DNA of 64,000 nt. It comes from Asaia sp037151935. GTDB taxonomy: Bacteria > Pseudomonadota > Alphaproteobacteria > Acetobacterales > Acetobacteraceae. Below, in pieces: positions 42,991 through 51,871 of this stretch (positions within the stretch are counted from its first letter, which is position 1; every line of letters begins with the position of its first letter). Both the position numbers and the translations under genes were made by a program. The DNA lies in contig NZ_CP157575.1 of assembly GCF_051628905.1 (NCBI RefSeq), positions 1,736,001 through 1,800,000 on the forward strand, read 5' to 3'. A model generated the notes under the pieces. That model was not told the origin of the DNA. It was given only the letters and a program-made list of their open reading frames with translations, and ran no database searches.

Positions 42991-43409
42991 AGCTCATCAA
43001 CCTTGTCAGCTTCTTCTGCGGCACGGTTTTCAGTCTGGGGCTGATAGAGGGAAAAATGATCGATCCAGCCGCCGTGCTTGCCTTTCTCGATTTTGCCGGC
43101 GCCTGGCGACCTGCTCTTATATTCGTGCTCTTTGGCGCGGTCATCGTGGCTTACACTGGCGTAGAGATACAGAAACACCAGGCACGCCCTTGGCTCGATG
43201 AGAGTTTTTCCATGCCAACCATGAGAAAAATCGATCGTCGTCTTATTATCGGTAGCATGGTTTTCGGGCTTGGATGGGGACTGGTCGGGCTTTGCCCAGG
43301 CCCCGCCATCGCCGGTCTACTAATAGGCAATTTGAAAACTCTCGTCTTCCTGATGGCCCTCTTTGTAGGGATGTACGGATTTTCTTTCTGGTCCCGGCGT
43401 GCAGGATAA
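42987..43409 (+). CDS. YeeE/YedE-type sulfur transport subunit (second half)
   Basis: 140 aa from the ATG at 42987 (overlap ATGA with the preceding gene). Membrane helices surround the conserved motif GWGLVGLCPGPAIAGLLIGN, whose cysteine matches the second signature of the YeeE family. Together with the previous gene it should form one two-part channel. No persulfide dioxygenase, rhodanese or sulfide:quinone reductase gene follows, unlike in known BigR operons. Confidence 0.86.
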   Translation: MKLINLVSFFCGTVFSLGLIEGKMIDPAAVLAFLDFAGAWRPALIFVLFGAVIVAYTGVEIQKHQARPWLDESFSMPTMRKIDRRLIIGSMVFGLGWGLVGLCPGPAIAGLLIGNLKTLVFLMALFVGMYGFSFWSRRAG

Positions 43410-43442
43410 CAAACACTGTACGGAATGAATTTGGTCATAAGG

Positions 43443-43474
43443 GAGCGCTGCAAAAAAGAGATCTTGCAGCGCTC
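43443..43474 (+). terminator. 11-bp perfect hairpin after the sulfur-transport operon
   Basis: GAGCGCTGCAA (43443-43453) and TTGCAGCGCTC (43464-43474) pair exactly around a 10-base loop, 33 bp after the operon's last stop. No T-tract follows, but the stem is strong and lies between convergent genes. Confidence 0.55.
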
Positions 43475-43578
43475 ATGTGATGAGGCCCGTGTTTCGCAGC
43501 CCGGCATCTGCCTTTCTGACGATATGCACCGGGAACCAGGCTTGATTGTTGCCTGACGCAGCCTCCTGGGCCTTTGGA

Positions 43579-45975
43579 TCAGCTAATCGTAAAATCAGAC
43601 ACCTTCAGGTCCGTCACACCAAGGAATGTAACCTTGGCAGTCCCATCGATCATTACTGAAGTATTGCCGCCCGAAACGCTCGCCGTATTCAAAATGGCCT
43701 GAGCAGAAGCCGTCGCATCGCTTGGCTTGTAGTTATAAAGGAAAAACTTGTTATCGGCGGCACGGAAATCGGTGATCGTGAAATTACCAGCGGTATGGTT
43801 TGCCAACATGCCGAAGAGATTACCGGCGCCCGAACCGCCAGTCACTGTCGCGGCCACCGCCGTGCTGGACGAACCCGTAAAGGCGGTACCCAGATAGAAC
43901 TGGTCCGACGCAGTCCCGCCAAGAATGGTCTGCTGACCCGCGCCTGACCAGGCAGAGAGTCCACCCGCGACATTGCGACCATCGATCATCTGGTTGCCGG
44001 TGGTGTAAGGCTGGTTGGCCGTGAAGAGCAGGCGTGATGCGGAGCTCATTGTAACCGAGAGCCCGTCAGCGCCGTAAATCGTACCGGAACCTGCAGCGAT
44101 CGACGTCTGGCCGGTGCCCGAGATAAAGGTCAGAGCGCCCGAAACGCTGATATTCTGATTGCTTCCGTGAATAACCTGAAGATTGCCCGCTGCCGAGATG
44201 GTGTCGCCCTGAGTACCCGTGACCGTCGCCGAGCCCGAGCTGACATTTACCACAGACGATGTACCGCCATAAACCGAGCTGTTATCGCCAATCGTGATAT
44301 TGTTGCCTGCAGAAAAATCCATGACAGCGGCATTGGTCATCAGATTGGCGGTGGAATTGCCCCCCTGAAGCGAGACCGTGTCGATTGCACCGGCCGCCCC
44401 ATAAATCGTGTCCTTGCCGACGGACGTGACGAAGTTATTCGACCCACCGAGATAGATCACGTTATTTCCCGTGCCGCCCGTGATCGTGTTGGTACCGCTG
44501 GCACCGTAGATCGTGTCGTTACCGGACCCCGTGGCGATATTCCAGTTACCCGATGACCCGGAAGCATTGAAAACGTTATTGCCCTGCGTTCCTGCGAAGC
44601 TACCGGAATTATTGCCGACCTTTACATTGGATCCATACTGGTCGCCCGAAACAATATTAAGGAAGCTGGCCGTGTTTTGGGTTGTATCGAGCGTTACGGC
44701 GCCACCAAGCGTGTTGCTGCTGGTCGAGGCGACGACAATGTTCGAATAATTACCCGCAACACCGTAGGTCCCGCTTTTATCGATGACTGCCTGTGACGCC
44801 TTCTGGGAAGACACATACCCGTTCGTTCCAGGGGTCAGGATCGAATTATCCAGCGAGCCGGCTGTGAGCAGCGTCTGAAGACTGGACGCATAGCTTTTTG
44901 CCATCGTCCCGGCAGTATCAGACGTAACATACGGAATATAGACAGTGTTATTGACACCCTGGACGACGATATTGGGCATGCTGACCTCGGATAAAGTTGC
45001 TGTGCTGGTGGCGCCGTTTACTGGCGTCATGGAGACGATGGGAACAGTGCTTGATTGATCGCTGTAAGAGACGGCTTTGGTCGTGTCATAAGTAATCGTC
45101 GGATCTTCTACGTTGTAATTACCCGTAACATCGCTTGAAAGTCCCGTCCCTGTGGACTCGACGCCGATATAGGTTCCGCTCAGATACCAGTTGCTCAGAT
45201 CCTGCAGCTGGCTTGCAAGGTTCGGATAAAGCCCAACCATTGCCTTGATGGCAGCCATGAGCCCCTGGTTCACATCAACGGTCGTCTGATACATGACGCC
45301 ATTATTGGAGGCATCGTTCGGGTTGATATAGGCAGCCTGCGATCCGGTGACGTTATAAATCGAGCCCCCTAGAGACTTGGGCAAGGAAACATAGACTTGG
45401 GGAGTTCCCTTATAATCGACTGTCTCGAACTGCAGAAACAATCCGAAACTCATCGTCGCGCTATGGAAATTGATCGTAAAATTGATACCGGCCTGATAGG
45501 TTCCGGTAGTACCGGAATAATCACTGATACCCTGCTCGAAAGAGGCAGTAATCTGATGATTAAATGAATACTGTCCGTCTACCTCCTTCGTCGCAGAAAG
45601 CTGAACGTCAAGTAGTTTTCCTCCCTGCGCAGCGAGCTGATAGACGTAGTGACCATTATCCGGGTCGCGGAAGACGTTATATGTTGTTTTTCCAGCGGTC
45701 GAGGTAGATGAACCCTGAGTCCAGTGCCCGACCGAGTAGCCGAAATTATTGTCCCATACCTGGCTGTCATCCCCGGCAGCCGGATCGAACGCGTTCGCTG
45801 CATTCCACTGAATAATTGCCCAGTCTGGCGAGTTTTCGCCATCAAGATCGGACAACTCGTCATTATAGATGATACGACCGTTAACGACCTGCTGGGTATT
45901 CATGGGAAGATTGGGACCGTCTACACTTGGGTCAGTATAGATATCAGTCAGGCTCTGCTGGTTACTGGTGCTCAT
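43579..45975 (-). CDS. RTX-like secreted protein
   Basis: 798 aa, no cysteine, acidic and rich in Gly, Ser, Thr, Asn: typical of type I-secreted proteins. There is no N-terminal signal peptide. Residues 1-330 form a unique domain (start MSTSNQQSLTDIYTDPSVDG). Residues 480-540 contain degenerate RTX-like repeats (GSGNDTIYGASG, TITGGTGNNVIYLGG, GKDTIYGAAG). Later regions repeat Gly-Ser-Thr strands, including a second GTIYGADG. The end VTDLKVSDFTIS resembles the hydrophobic C-terminal signals read by ABC exporters. No exporter genes are in the window. A surface adhesin or enzyme role is possible; neither is shown. Confidence 0.72.
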   Translation of the reverse strand: MSTSNQQSLTDIYTDPSVDGPNLPMNTQQVVNGRIIYNDELSDLDGENSPDWAIIQWNAANAFDPAAGDDSQVWDNNFGYSVGHWTQGSSTSTAGKTTYNVFRDPDNGHYVYQLAAQGGKLLDVQLSATKEVDGQYSFNHQITASFEQGISDYSGTTGTYQAGINFTINFHSATMSFGLFLQFETVDYKGTPQVYVSLPKSLGGSIYNVTGSQAAYINPNDASNNGVMYQTTVDVNQGLMAAIKAMVGLYPNLASQLQDLSNWYLSGTYIGVESTGTGLSSDVTGNYNVEDPTITYDTTKAVSYSDQSSTVPIVSMTPVNGATSTATLSEVSMPNIVVQGVNNTVYIPYVTSDTAGTMAKSYASSLQTLLTAGSLDNSILTPGTNGYVSSQKASQAVIDKSGTYGVAGNYSNIVVASTSSNTLGGAVTLDTTQNTASFLNIVSGDQYGSNVKVGNNSGSFAGTQGNNVFNASGSSGNWNIATGSGNDTIYGASGTNTITGGTGNNVIYLGGSNNFVTSVGKDTIYGAAGAIDTVSLQGGNSTANLMTNAAVMDFSAGNNITIGDNSSVYGGTSSVVNVSSGSATVTGTQGDTISAAGNLQVIHGSNQNISVSGALTFISGTGQTSIAAGSGTIYGADGLSVTMSSASRLLFTANQPYTTGNQMIDGRNVAGGLSAWSGAGQQTILGGTASDQFYLGTAFTGSSSTAVAATVTGGSGAGNLFGMLANHTAGNFTITDFRAADNKFFLYNYKPSDATASAQAILNTASVSGGNTSVMIDGTAKVTFLGVTDLKVSDFTIS

Positions 45976-46440
45976 CGTTAATCCGACTTTCTATCAGCCA
46001 ATGTGACATACAAGCGTTGAACTCACGCTAGTTTGCTCTTTGTGTCTTTAGAATCCCTTAATTTGCTTACGAAAAGATCACCTAAATGTGAGTATAATTT
46101 ATATCTCATTACAAGAACGATATTTGCTGAATTTTCAGGGATAGTTTCATATAGAAAATACGGATTAAAGAAAAAAATATATCTTGCGAATAATAAAAAA
46201 TGAACAACAAGAAGTTTAAATGAACAATAATAACAGTATTGTCAAAATACGTAAAACAATTTTTCCTATTTCGTGATCTATAATCAAAATATAATATATA
46301 ATCCGAAAACATGATTATATATTAACTTATTATTAAGTAATAAATATATAATTATATTTGGTATCATGTATTAATATATGATGACCAAAAAGAAATATTC
46401 TCAATTTTTTGAAGCAATTTGACATGGAACAAGCCTGTAC
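45976..46440. other. Extremely AT-rich upstream region of the RTX-like gene
   Basis: From about 46050 to 46425 the sequence is mostly A and T (for example 46306-46384), in sharp contrast to the high-GC surroundings. The only open frame, 46109-46312 on the minus strand, codes a Phe/Ile/Tyr-rich string expected by chance. It is probably the control region of the RTX-like gene and may bind nucleoid proteins. No exact repeat or promoter could be fixed with confidence. Confidence 0.7.
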
Positions 46441-47119
46441 TCAGTCACGACTCTCGTTAAAACGACATGTCTGAACCGGAGAATCGGAAATACAGATGCC
46501 TCTCCCCGGGCGCGAATGGGCACAGCGCAAAAAGGCTTGGGAGGCGTCATGGAAACCAGCCCCACGCTCCGTCTTTCCGGCGCGATCGTCTCCGGAACAT
46601 AAAATCGGAGGGGCGGCGAAGGCCTGATCGGGCATCGACATATTCGCGTGGGTTATGCTGGCGAACCTGACGACGTCTCACTGTAACGCCCGCCGCATCT
46701 TCAGCCTCTTCTTTTGCGACCCGCCTTCTCTGGCTTACCTTGGCGCGCGCACCAGCCTGCTCGCGGCTGAGGCTAGGGCTGCTCACCCCATTAGCAAGAA
46801 CCCGGCAGCCTGACTTTCTCTTCGCCACGATAAGCGATTTCGTCAGATACCGTGCCATCGGTCCTTGAGGCGCGGGAGGACCTCTGCGGAGACGCCCTTT
46901 GCCAGACGATGCAGCCAATTCAACATCGATCAATCACTTCGGACTACGATCAACCCTGGGGAAGCCTACGCCCAGCGTGCTCCTGCAGATCGTAAAACGC
47001 CAGCCTTGATCGATTCTCTTATCGCGCGCGCCTACATTTTGCGGAGAACTGGGTAGACAATAGCGCCTTCAGATCAGGTCAGATCTGCGCGCGCAGCTCG
47101 ACTGCTGAACACCCGACAC
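46441..47119. other. Gene-free interval between the AT-rich region and infC terminator
   Basis: GC returns to normal, but no frame on either strand shows a recognised family, signal peptide or convincing start. The longest frame (46547-46933, minus) is Arg-rich and unlike a folded protein. It may be degraded coding DNA at the boundary of an inserted segment. Confidence 0.45.
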
Positions 47120-47148
47120 AAAAAAAACCCCGGCTGAGCCGGGGTTTT
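47120..47148 (-). terminator. Intrinsic terminator of infC
   Basis: AAAACCCCGGC (47124-47134) pairs with GCCGGGGTTTT (47138-47148) around a TGA loop. Read on the minus strand the stem is followed by a run of eight T from the A-tract at 47120-47127. It lies 40 bp after the infC stop. The four T on the other side may give weak bidirectional activity. Confidence 0.92.
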
Positions 47149-47188
47149 CCATGCAGCGGGACGGGCCCCGCAATCATATCGCCATCGA

Positions 47189-47725
47189 TCAGCGCGGTGC
47201 GAGCACCATGATCATCTGGCGATTTTCGAGCTTGGGCATCTGCTCGACCTTAGCTTTCTCTTCCATCTCGATGCGGATACGCTCCAGCATCTTGATGCCA
47301 AGCTCCTGATGAGCCATCTCGCGGCCCTTGAAACGCAGGGACACCTTGACCTTGTCGCCTTCGGCGAGGAAGGAATTCATCGCGCGCAGTTTGACCTGGT
47401 AGTCATTTTCATTGGTGCTGGGGCGCACCTTGACTTCCTTGATCTCGATAACCTTCTGCTTCTTGCGCGCTTCGTTCTTCTTCTTCTGCTGTTCGTATTT
47501 GAACTTGCCGTAGTCGAGAATCTTGACGACCGGCGGCTCAGCCGTCGGGCTGATCTCCAGAAGGTCGAGCCCGACCGAATAAGCGCGTGCGAGAGCATCG
47601 CGCGTTGTCATGACGCCAGCCATCTCGCCGTCGGCGTCAATCAAGCGCACCTGAGGAACACGGATTTCCTCGTTAACTCGGGGCCCTTCACGGGTGGGTG
47701 CGGCCTGCATCGGTGGTCTAGCTAT
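47189..47725 (-). CDS. infC: Translation initiation factor IF-3, apparent ATA start
   Basis: 178 aa. Core sequence: GPRVNEEIRVPQVRLID, LDLLEISPTAEPPVVKILDYGKFKYEQQKKK, then the C-terminal domain KEVKVRPSTNENDYQVKLR and GDKVKVSLRFKGREMAHQELG. The first ATG in frame is at 47710, but the only good SD, AGGAG at 47736-47732, is 21 bases from it. The same SD is exactly six bases from the ATA codon at 47725-47723, which opens IARPPMQAAP. Rare starts (AUU in E. coli) let IF-3 control its own synthesis, so ATA is proposed. It follows thrS after 181 bp. Confidence 0.9.
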   Translation of the reverse strand: MARPPMQAAPTREGPRVNEEIRVPQVRLIDADGEMAGVMTTRDALARAYSVGLDLLEISPTAEPPVVKILDYGKFKYEQQKKKNEARKKQKVIEIKEVKVRPSTNENDYQVKLRAMNSFLAEGDKVKVSLRFKGREMAHQELGIKMLERIRIEMEEKAKVEQMPKLENRQMIMVLAPR

Positions 47726-47906
47726 GGTCGTCTCCTGTCGACGTTTTCGAACAAACTTCTTGTCGGCACTTCAATACGCGCAGGGCGGCCAAAAATTTCA
47801 TCACCTTGACGTGACGAAATCATCGCCCTGTTTGCGGGAAGCCCGGTGCCCCGACATAGGCTCGAAACACCGGAATTGCAAGGTTTGCACGCTCAGACGT
47901 CGCAGA

Positions 47907-49841
47907 TCAGCCCTGCAGGCGGCGCATGTCCGGCGCCTGCGCTTCCTGGGTCAGAAGAGTCACGGTCTCATCGAGGCTCAGAATCTCCTGTGCCGCGCCA
48001 CCAAGACGACGCAACGCTACCTTGCCTTCTTCCGCTTCACGACGGCCGACAACCAGAATCACCGGCACGCGTGCGACCGAGTGCTCGCGGATCTTCGCGT
48101 TTATCTTCTCGTTACGCCCATCGACTTCGACCTGTAGCCCCGCGCGACGCAGCTTGTCGGCTACCTCCTGCGCATAGGGCTCGGCATCGGTCACGATGCT
48201 CGCCACCACCACTTGGGTCGGCGCCAGCCAGAGCGGGAATTTGCCTGCAAACTGCTCGATCAGAATACCGATGAAGCGCTCGAAGCTCCCCAGAATGGCG
48301 CGATGCAGCATGACCGGACGGTGGCGGGCGCTGTCTTCGCCGATATAGGAGGCATCGAGACGCTCGGGCAGAATATAATCCACCTGAAGCGTGCCGCACT
48401 GCCAGTCGCGACCGATCGCATCCGTCAGCACGAATTCGAGCTTCGGCCCGTAGAAAGCACCTTCACCCGGATTGGTCTCGAATGAGACGCCTGCCAGACC
48501 GCAGGCCTCCTTGAGCGCAGTCTCCGCCTTGTCCCAGGTCGCGTCGTCACCGGCGCGCGCCTCGGGGCGATCGGAGAATTTCACGCGGAAATTCTCGAAG
48601 CCCAGATCGCGATAGACCTCATCGAGCATGGCAACGAAAGAGGCCGTCTCGCTCGCAATCTGCTCTTCGGTGCAGAACACATGCGCATCGTCCTGCGTGA
48701 AACCACGCACACGCATGATGCCATGGAGCGCCCCCGAGGGCTCGTAGCGATGGCACGCCCCGAACTCGGCCATACGCAGCGGCAATTCGCGATAGGAGCG
48801 CAGTCCATGGCGGAAGATCTGCACATGGCACGGGCAGTTCATCGGCTTGAGGGCAAGCGTCTTGTCCTCATCCTCGACGGTCGCAATGAACATGTGCTCG
48901 CGATATTTGTCCCAATGGCCCGACGCTTCCCAGAGCGCACGATCCACGAGCTGCGGCGTGCGCACCTCCTGATAGCCATGACGGGTCTGAAGGCGGCGCA
49001 TATAATCCTGAAGCACCGTATAAAGACGCCAGCCCTTGGCATGCCAGAAGATCTGACCGACAGCTTCTTCCTGGATATGGAAGAGATCCATCTCGCGCCC
49101 GATACGGCGATGATCGCGCTTCTCGGCTTCCTCAAGCTGATGCAGATAGGCATCCAGCTCCTTCTGATCACGCCAGGCAGTGCCGTAAATGCGCGTCAGC
49201 ATGGGGTTGCGATGATCGCCACGCCAATAGGCGCCTGCCACCTTCATGAGCTTGAACGCTGTGCCGATATCGCCCGTGCCGCGCATATGCGGGCCACGGC
49301 ACAGATCGAGCCAGGCACCCTGACGATAGATCGAGATCGTCTCGCTCTCGGGCAGATCGCGGATCAGCTCGGCCTTGAAGCGCTCGCCCTTCTCCTCGAA
49401 GAAGGCGATCGCCGCGTCACGATCCCATTCCTCACGTTCGAACGGCGCATTGGCCGCAATAAGCTCGCGCATCTTGCCTTCGATCGCCTCGAAATCCTCG
49501 GGCGTGAAAGGCTGGTTACGGAAGAAATCGTAATAGAACCCGTCCTTGATCGACGGACCGATCGTCACCTGCGTACCGGGCCAGAGCGCCTGAACGGCCT
49601 CTGCCAGCACATGCGCGGTGTCATGGCGGATCATCTCGAGAACGATATCGTCCTTGCGCGTAATGAAGCGGATGGCCGCGTCTTCGGCAATCTCGGTCGA
49701 GAGATCGACCAATTTGCCATCGAGGCTCATCGCAACGGCAGCACGCGCCAGACCGGGACCGATCGAAGCCGCGACTGCCGTGCCAGTCGTGGCACCGTCG
49801 AACGTGCGAACGGAACCATCGGGCAGGGTAATGGCAGGCAT
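47907..49841 (-). CDS. thrS: Threonyl-tRNA synthetase
   Basis: 644 aa, full length. The N-terminal TGS domain (MPAITLPDGSVRTFDG) is followed by the editing domain with HDTAHVLAEAVQALWPG and WLDLCRGPHM. Class II motifs appear as FGACHRYEPSGALHGIMRVRGFTQDDAHVF (motif 2) and VMLHRAILGSFERFIG (motif 3), and an anticodon-binding domain ends the protein. AGGAG lies nine bases upstream of the ATG. The gene is downstream of the GT9 gene (39 bp) and upstream of infC, the classic thrS-infC order. Confidence 0.97.
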   Translation of the reverse strand: MPAITLPDGSVRTFDGATTGTAVAASIGPGLARAAVAMSLDGKLVDLSTEIAEDAAIRFITRKDDIVLEMIRHDTAHVLAEAVQALWPGTQVTIGPSIKDGFYYDFFRNQPFTPEDFEAIEGKMRELIAANAPFEREEWDRDAAIAFFEEKGERFKAELIRDLPESETISIYRQGAWLDLCRGPHMRGTGDIGTAFKLMKVAGAYWRGDHRNPMLTRIYGTAWRDQKELDAYLHQLEEAEKRDHRRIGREMDLFHIQEEAVGQIFWHAKGWRLYTVLQDYMRRLQTRHGYQEVRTPQLVDRALWEASGHWDKYREHMFIATVEDEDKTLALKPMNCPCHVQIFRHGLRSYRELPLRMAEFGACHRYEPSGALHGIMRVRGFTQDDAHVFCTEEQIASETASFVAMLDEVYRDLGFENFRVKFSDRPEARAGDDATWDKAETALKEACGLAGVSFETNPGEGAFYGPKLEFVLTDAIGRDWQCGTLQVDYILPERLDASYIGEDSARHRPVMLHRAILGSFERFIGILIEQFAGKFPLWLAPTQVVVASIVTDAEPYAQEVADKLRRAGLQVEVDGRNEKINAKIREHSVARVPVILVVGRREAEEGKVALRRLGGAAQEILSLDETVTLLTQEAQAPDMRRLQG

Positions 49842-49880
49842 GGACTTGCGCTCCTGGCGTAAGAAATAAGTGAAGCTGCT

Positions 49881-50792
49881 CTAATGGCCCCAGTTCAGGC
49901 AGGCCGCAACCCTCGAAACATCGAGATTGCGCAGATCGTCGACTGCCAGAACCTGCATCTGTCCCGGCCTTACCCCGTTGGGGGCTGTCAGCCTCGGGTT
50001 GCTCTCGGCCGAAAACAGCGTCAGGGACCGGCATCCCATGGCCCCCGCGAGATGCATCGGCCCGGTATCGTTACCCACAGCGAGCGCCGCTCTGGCAAAG
50101 ACCCCACCCAGAGCCAGAAGATCGGTTTTCCCCGTCAAATCGAGCGCATCGGGCACCTGCGCCACGATCTCCGCAGCAAGTGGCTGCTCGGCATCGGTTC
50201 CCGCCACCACAATCGCCAATCCCTGCGACTGTAAATGTCGGGCCAGCGCCGCATAATGCCGGGCTGGCCAGCGCTTGGCCGGGCGATGCGGAGCCGCACC
50301 GGGCACAAGCACGGCATAAGGGCCAGCAATCTCGGGACCAGCCCGCCCCAGCCAGTCTAGATCGGGATTAGCGGCTTCCGGGACGCCCAGACGCGCCAGC
50401 TGGTCGCGCTGACGGGTGACACTATGCATCGCGTCACGATGCGGATTATCATGCCGATAGGCTGCACCTTTCGCGATGCCGCTCCAGCGTTTCTGCCCTG
50501 CCAGCCGGAAATAGCGCGTGCTGCGCCCCGATGTCTGGAGATCGATCACCAGATCATGGCCGCGCAGCTGGTTTCTGAGCGCCATCACGCCGCGCAGATC
50601 GGTCCAGCCCGGACGCGCATCGATGCAGACATGATCGAAATACGGGCTGGACTCGGCCAATGCCTCGAAAGGGGCCGTCGTCAGGAGCGTGATCTCGGCC
50701 TCGGGCCAATGGGCCCTGATCGCAGCGAAAGGCGCGAGAGCCTGAACGAAATCCCCAAGAGCGCCGAGCTTGATGACGAGAATGCGAAGCAT
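49881..50792 (-). CDS. Glycosyltransferase family 9 (heptosyltransferase-like)
   Basis: 303 aa. The GT9 pattern is clear: LRILVIKLGALGDFVQALAPFAAIRAHWPEAEITLLT, YAVLVPGAAPHRPAKRWPARHYAALARHL, and DLTGKTDLLALGGVFARAALAVGNDTGPMHLAGAMGC with its donor-binding GNDTGPMHLA. These enzymes add heptose or related sugars to the lipopolysaccharide core at the inner membrane. Which sugar it moves is unknown. It precedes thrS on the same strand. Confidence 0.88.
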   Translation of the reverse strand: MLRILVIKLGALGDFVQALAPFAAIRAHWPEAEITLLTTAPFEALAESSPYFDHVCIDARPGWTDLRGVMALRNQLRGHDLVIDLQTSGRSTRYFRLAGQKRWSGIAKGAAYRHDNPHRDAMHSVTRQRDQLARLGVPEAANPDLDWLGRAGPEIAGPYAVLVPGAAPHRPAKRWPARHYAALARHLQSQGLAIVVAGTDAEQPLAAEIVAQVPDALDLTGKTDLLALGGVFARAALAVGNDTGPMHLAGAMGCRSLTLFSAESNPRLTAPNGVRPGQMQVLAVDDLRNLDVSRVAACLNWGH

Positions 50793-50863
50793 GGGTTGAT
50801 CCTAGCCGAGACGGCGCAGCGGTGATACGCCGGGTGTTTCTTCGCAAAGCCCGGAAAGCAGCC

Positions 50864-51829
50864 ATGTCCGACAGGCCTTCTCATATTCTCTCTTTCGGCA
50901 GCGTCAATATCGACATCACGGCGCGCGCCGAGCGCATTCCCCATCCGGGCGAGACGGTCCATGCCGCGAGCTACACCACCGGATTGGGCGGCAAGGGCGC
51001 CAATCAGGCCGCCGCCGCCGCCCGTCTGGGGCAGGGATGCGGCCTGCGCGTCTACATGGCAGGCCGTACAGGCACCGACCAGTTCGGTGCCCTGGCCCGC
51101 ACATTGCTGACGCCCTTCGGCGTTGACCTCTCGGCACTGCGTGAAGATGCAGCCCATCCGACGGGCGTTGCGCTCATCACCGTCGATGCAAAGGGAGAGA
51201 ACATCATTACCGTCGCCGGTGGCGCCAATATGGCCCTCGATGTGATCGACGTAGAAGCGCACCGCCCGCTCATACACTCAGCGTCGGCCCTGCTTCTCCA
51301 GCTCGAAATTCCGCTCGACATCACCATTGCCGCCGCCGAAGAAGCACGTCGTGCCGGAACGCTGGTGATTCTCGACCCGGCCCCCGCGCCCGCACAGGGT
51401 TTGCCCGAGGCGCTGTGGCGCGCACTCGACGTCGTTACCCCCAACGAAACCGAGACCCGCCTTTTGACCGGTATCTATCCTGAAACGGAAAAGGAAGCCG
51501 CTCAGGCCGCGCTGAAACTGCAGGAGCGCGGAGCAGCCCATGCGCTAGTGAAAATGGGCGCACGTGGCGTCTATTATCGCAGCGGCACGCAAGAAGGCTT
51601 CGTACCGCCATATACGGTGAAAGCGATCGACACGGTGGCGGCTGGTGATTGCTTCAATGGCGGTCTGGCGACTGCACTGACGCTGGGCAAGCCCTTCGCC
51701 GAAGCGGTTCGCTATGCTGCGGCCAGCGGCGCCCTTGCCACCACGAGGCTCGGTGCTGCCGAATCTGCGCCCGACTGGCACGATGTCGTGTCTCTGATCG
51801 AAACAGGCCGCGTCGCCGGTCAGGGTTAG
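50864..51829 (+). CDS. rbsK: Ribokinase (PfkB family)
   Basis: 321 aa from the ATG at 50864. The PfkB signatures are ITARAERIPHPGETVHAASYTTGLGGKGANQAAAAARLG and the C-terminal anion hole YTVKAIDTVAAGDCFNGGLATALTLG with the catalytic Asp. The enzyme phosphorylates ribose at O5. It is divergent from the GT9 gene. No ribose transporter is adjacent, so other sugars of the family cannot be excluded. Confidence 0.86.
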   Translation: MSDRPSHILSFGSVNIDITARAERIPHPGETVHAASYTTGLGGKGANQAAAAARLGQGCGLRVYMAGRTGTDQFGALARTLLTPFGVDLSALREDAAHPTGVALITVDAKGENIITVAGGANMALDVIDVEAHRPLIHSASALLLQLEIPLDITIAAAEEARRAGTLVILDPAPAPAQGLPEALWRALDVVTPNETETRLLTGIYPETEKEAAQAALKLQERGAAHALVKMGARGVYYRSGTQEGFVPPYTVKAIDTVAAGDCFNGGLATALTLGKPFAEAVRYAAASGALATTRLGAAESAPDWHDVVSLIETGRVAGQG

Positions 51830-51871
51830 CAATCATTTTTCCCCAAGCGCTGATCTTCGCTCGGCCCTGGC

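Noticed and set aside
43579..45975. Complete type I secretion locus
   Set aside because: No ABC exporter, membrane fusion or TolC gene adjoins the RTX-like gene; the efflux operon at 54864-59063 is MFS-driven and unrelated.
46109..46312. 67-codon minus-strand frame in the AT-rich region
   Set aside because: Phe/Ile/Tyr-rich string expected by chance in AT-rich DNA; no SD.
48681..49862. 393-codon plus-strand frame over thrS
   Set aside because: Antisense of threonyl-tRNA synthetase; composition typical of a shadow frame in high-GC DNA.
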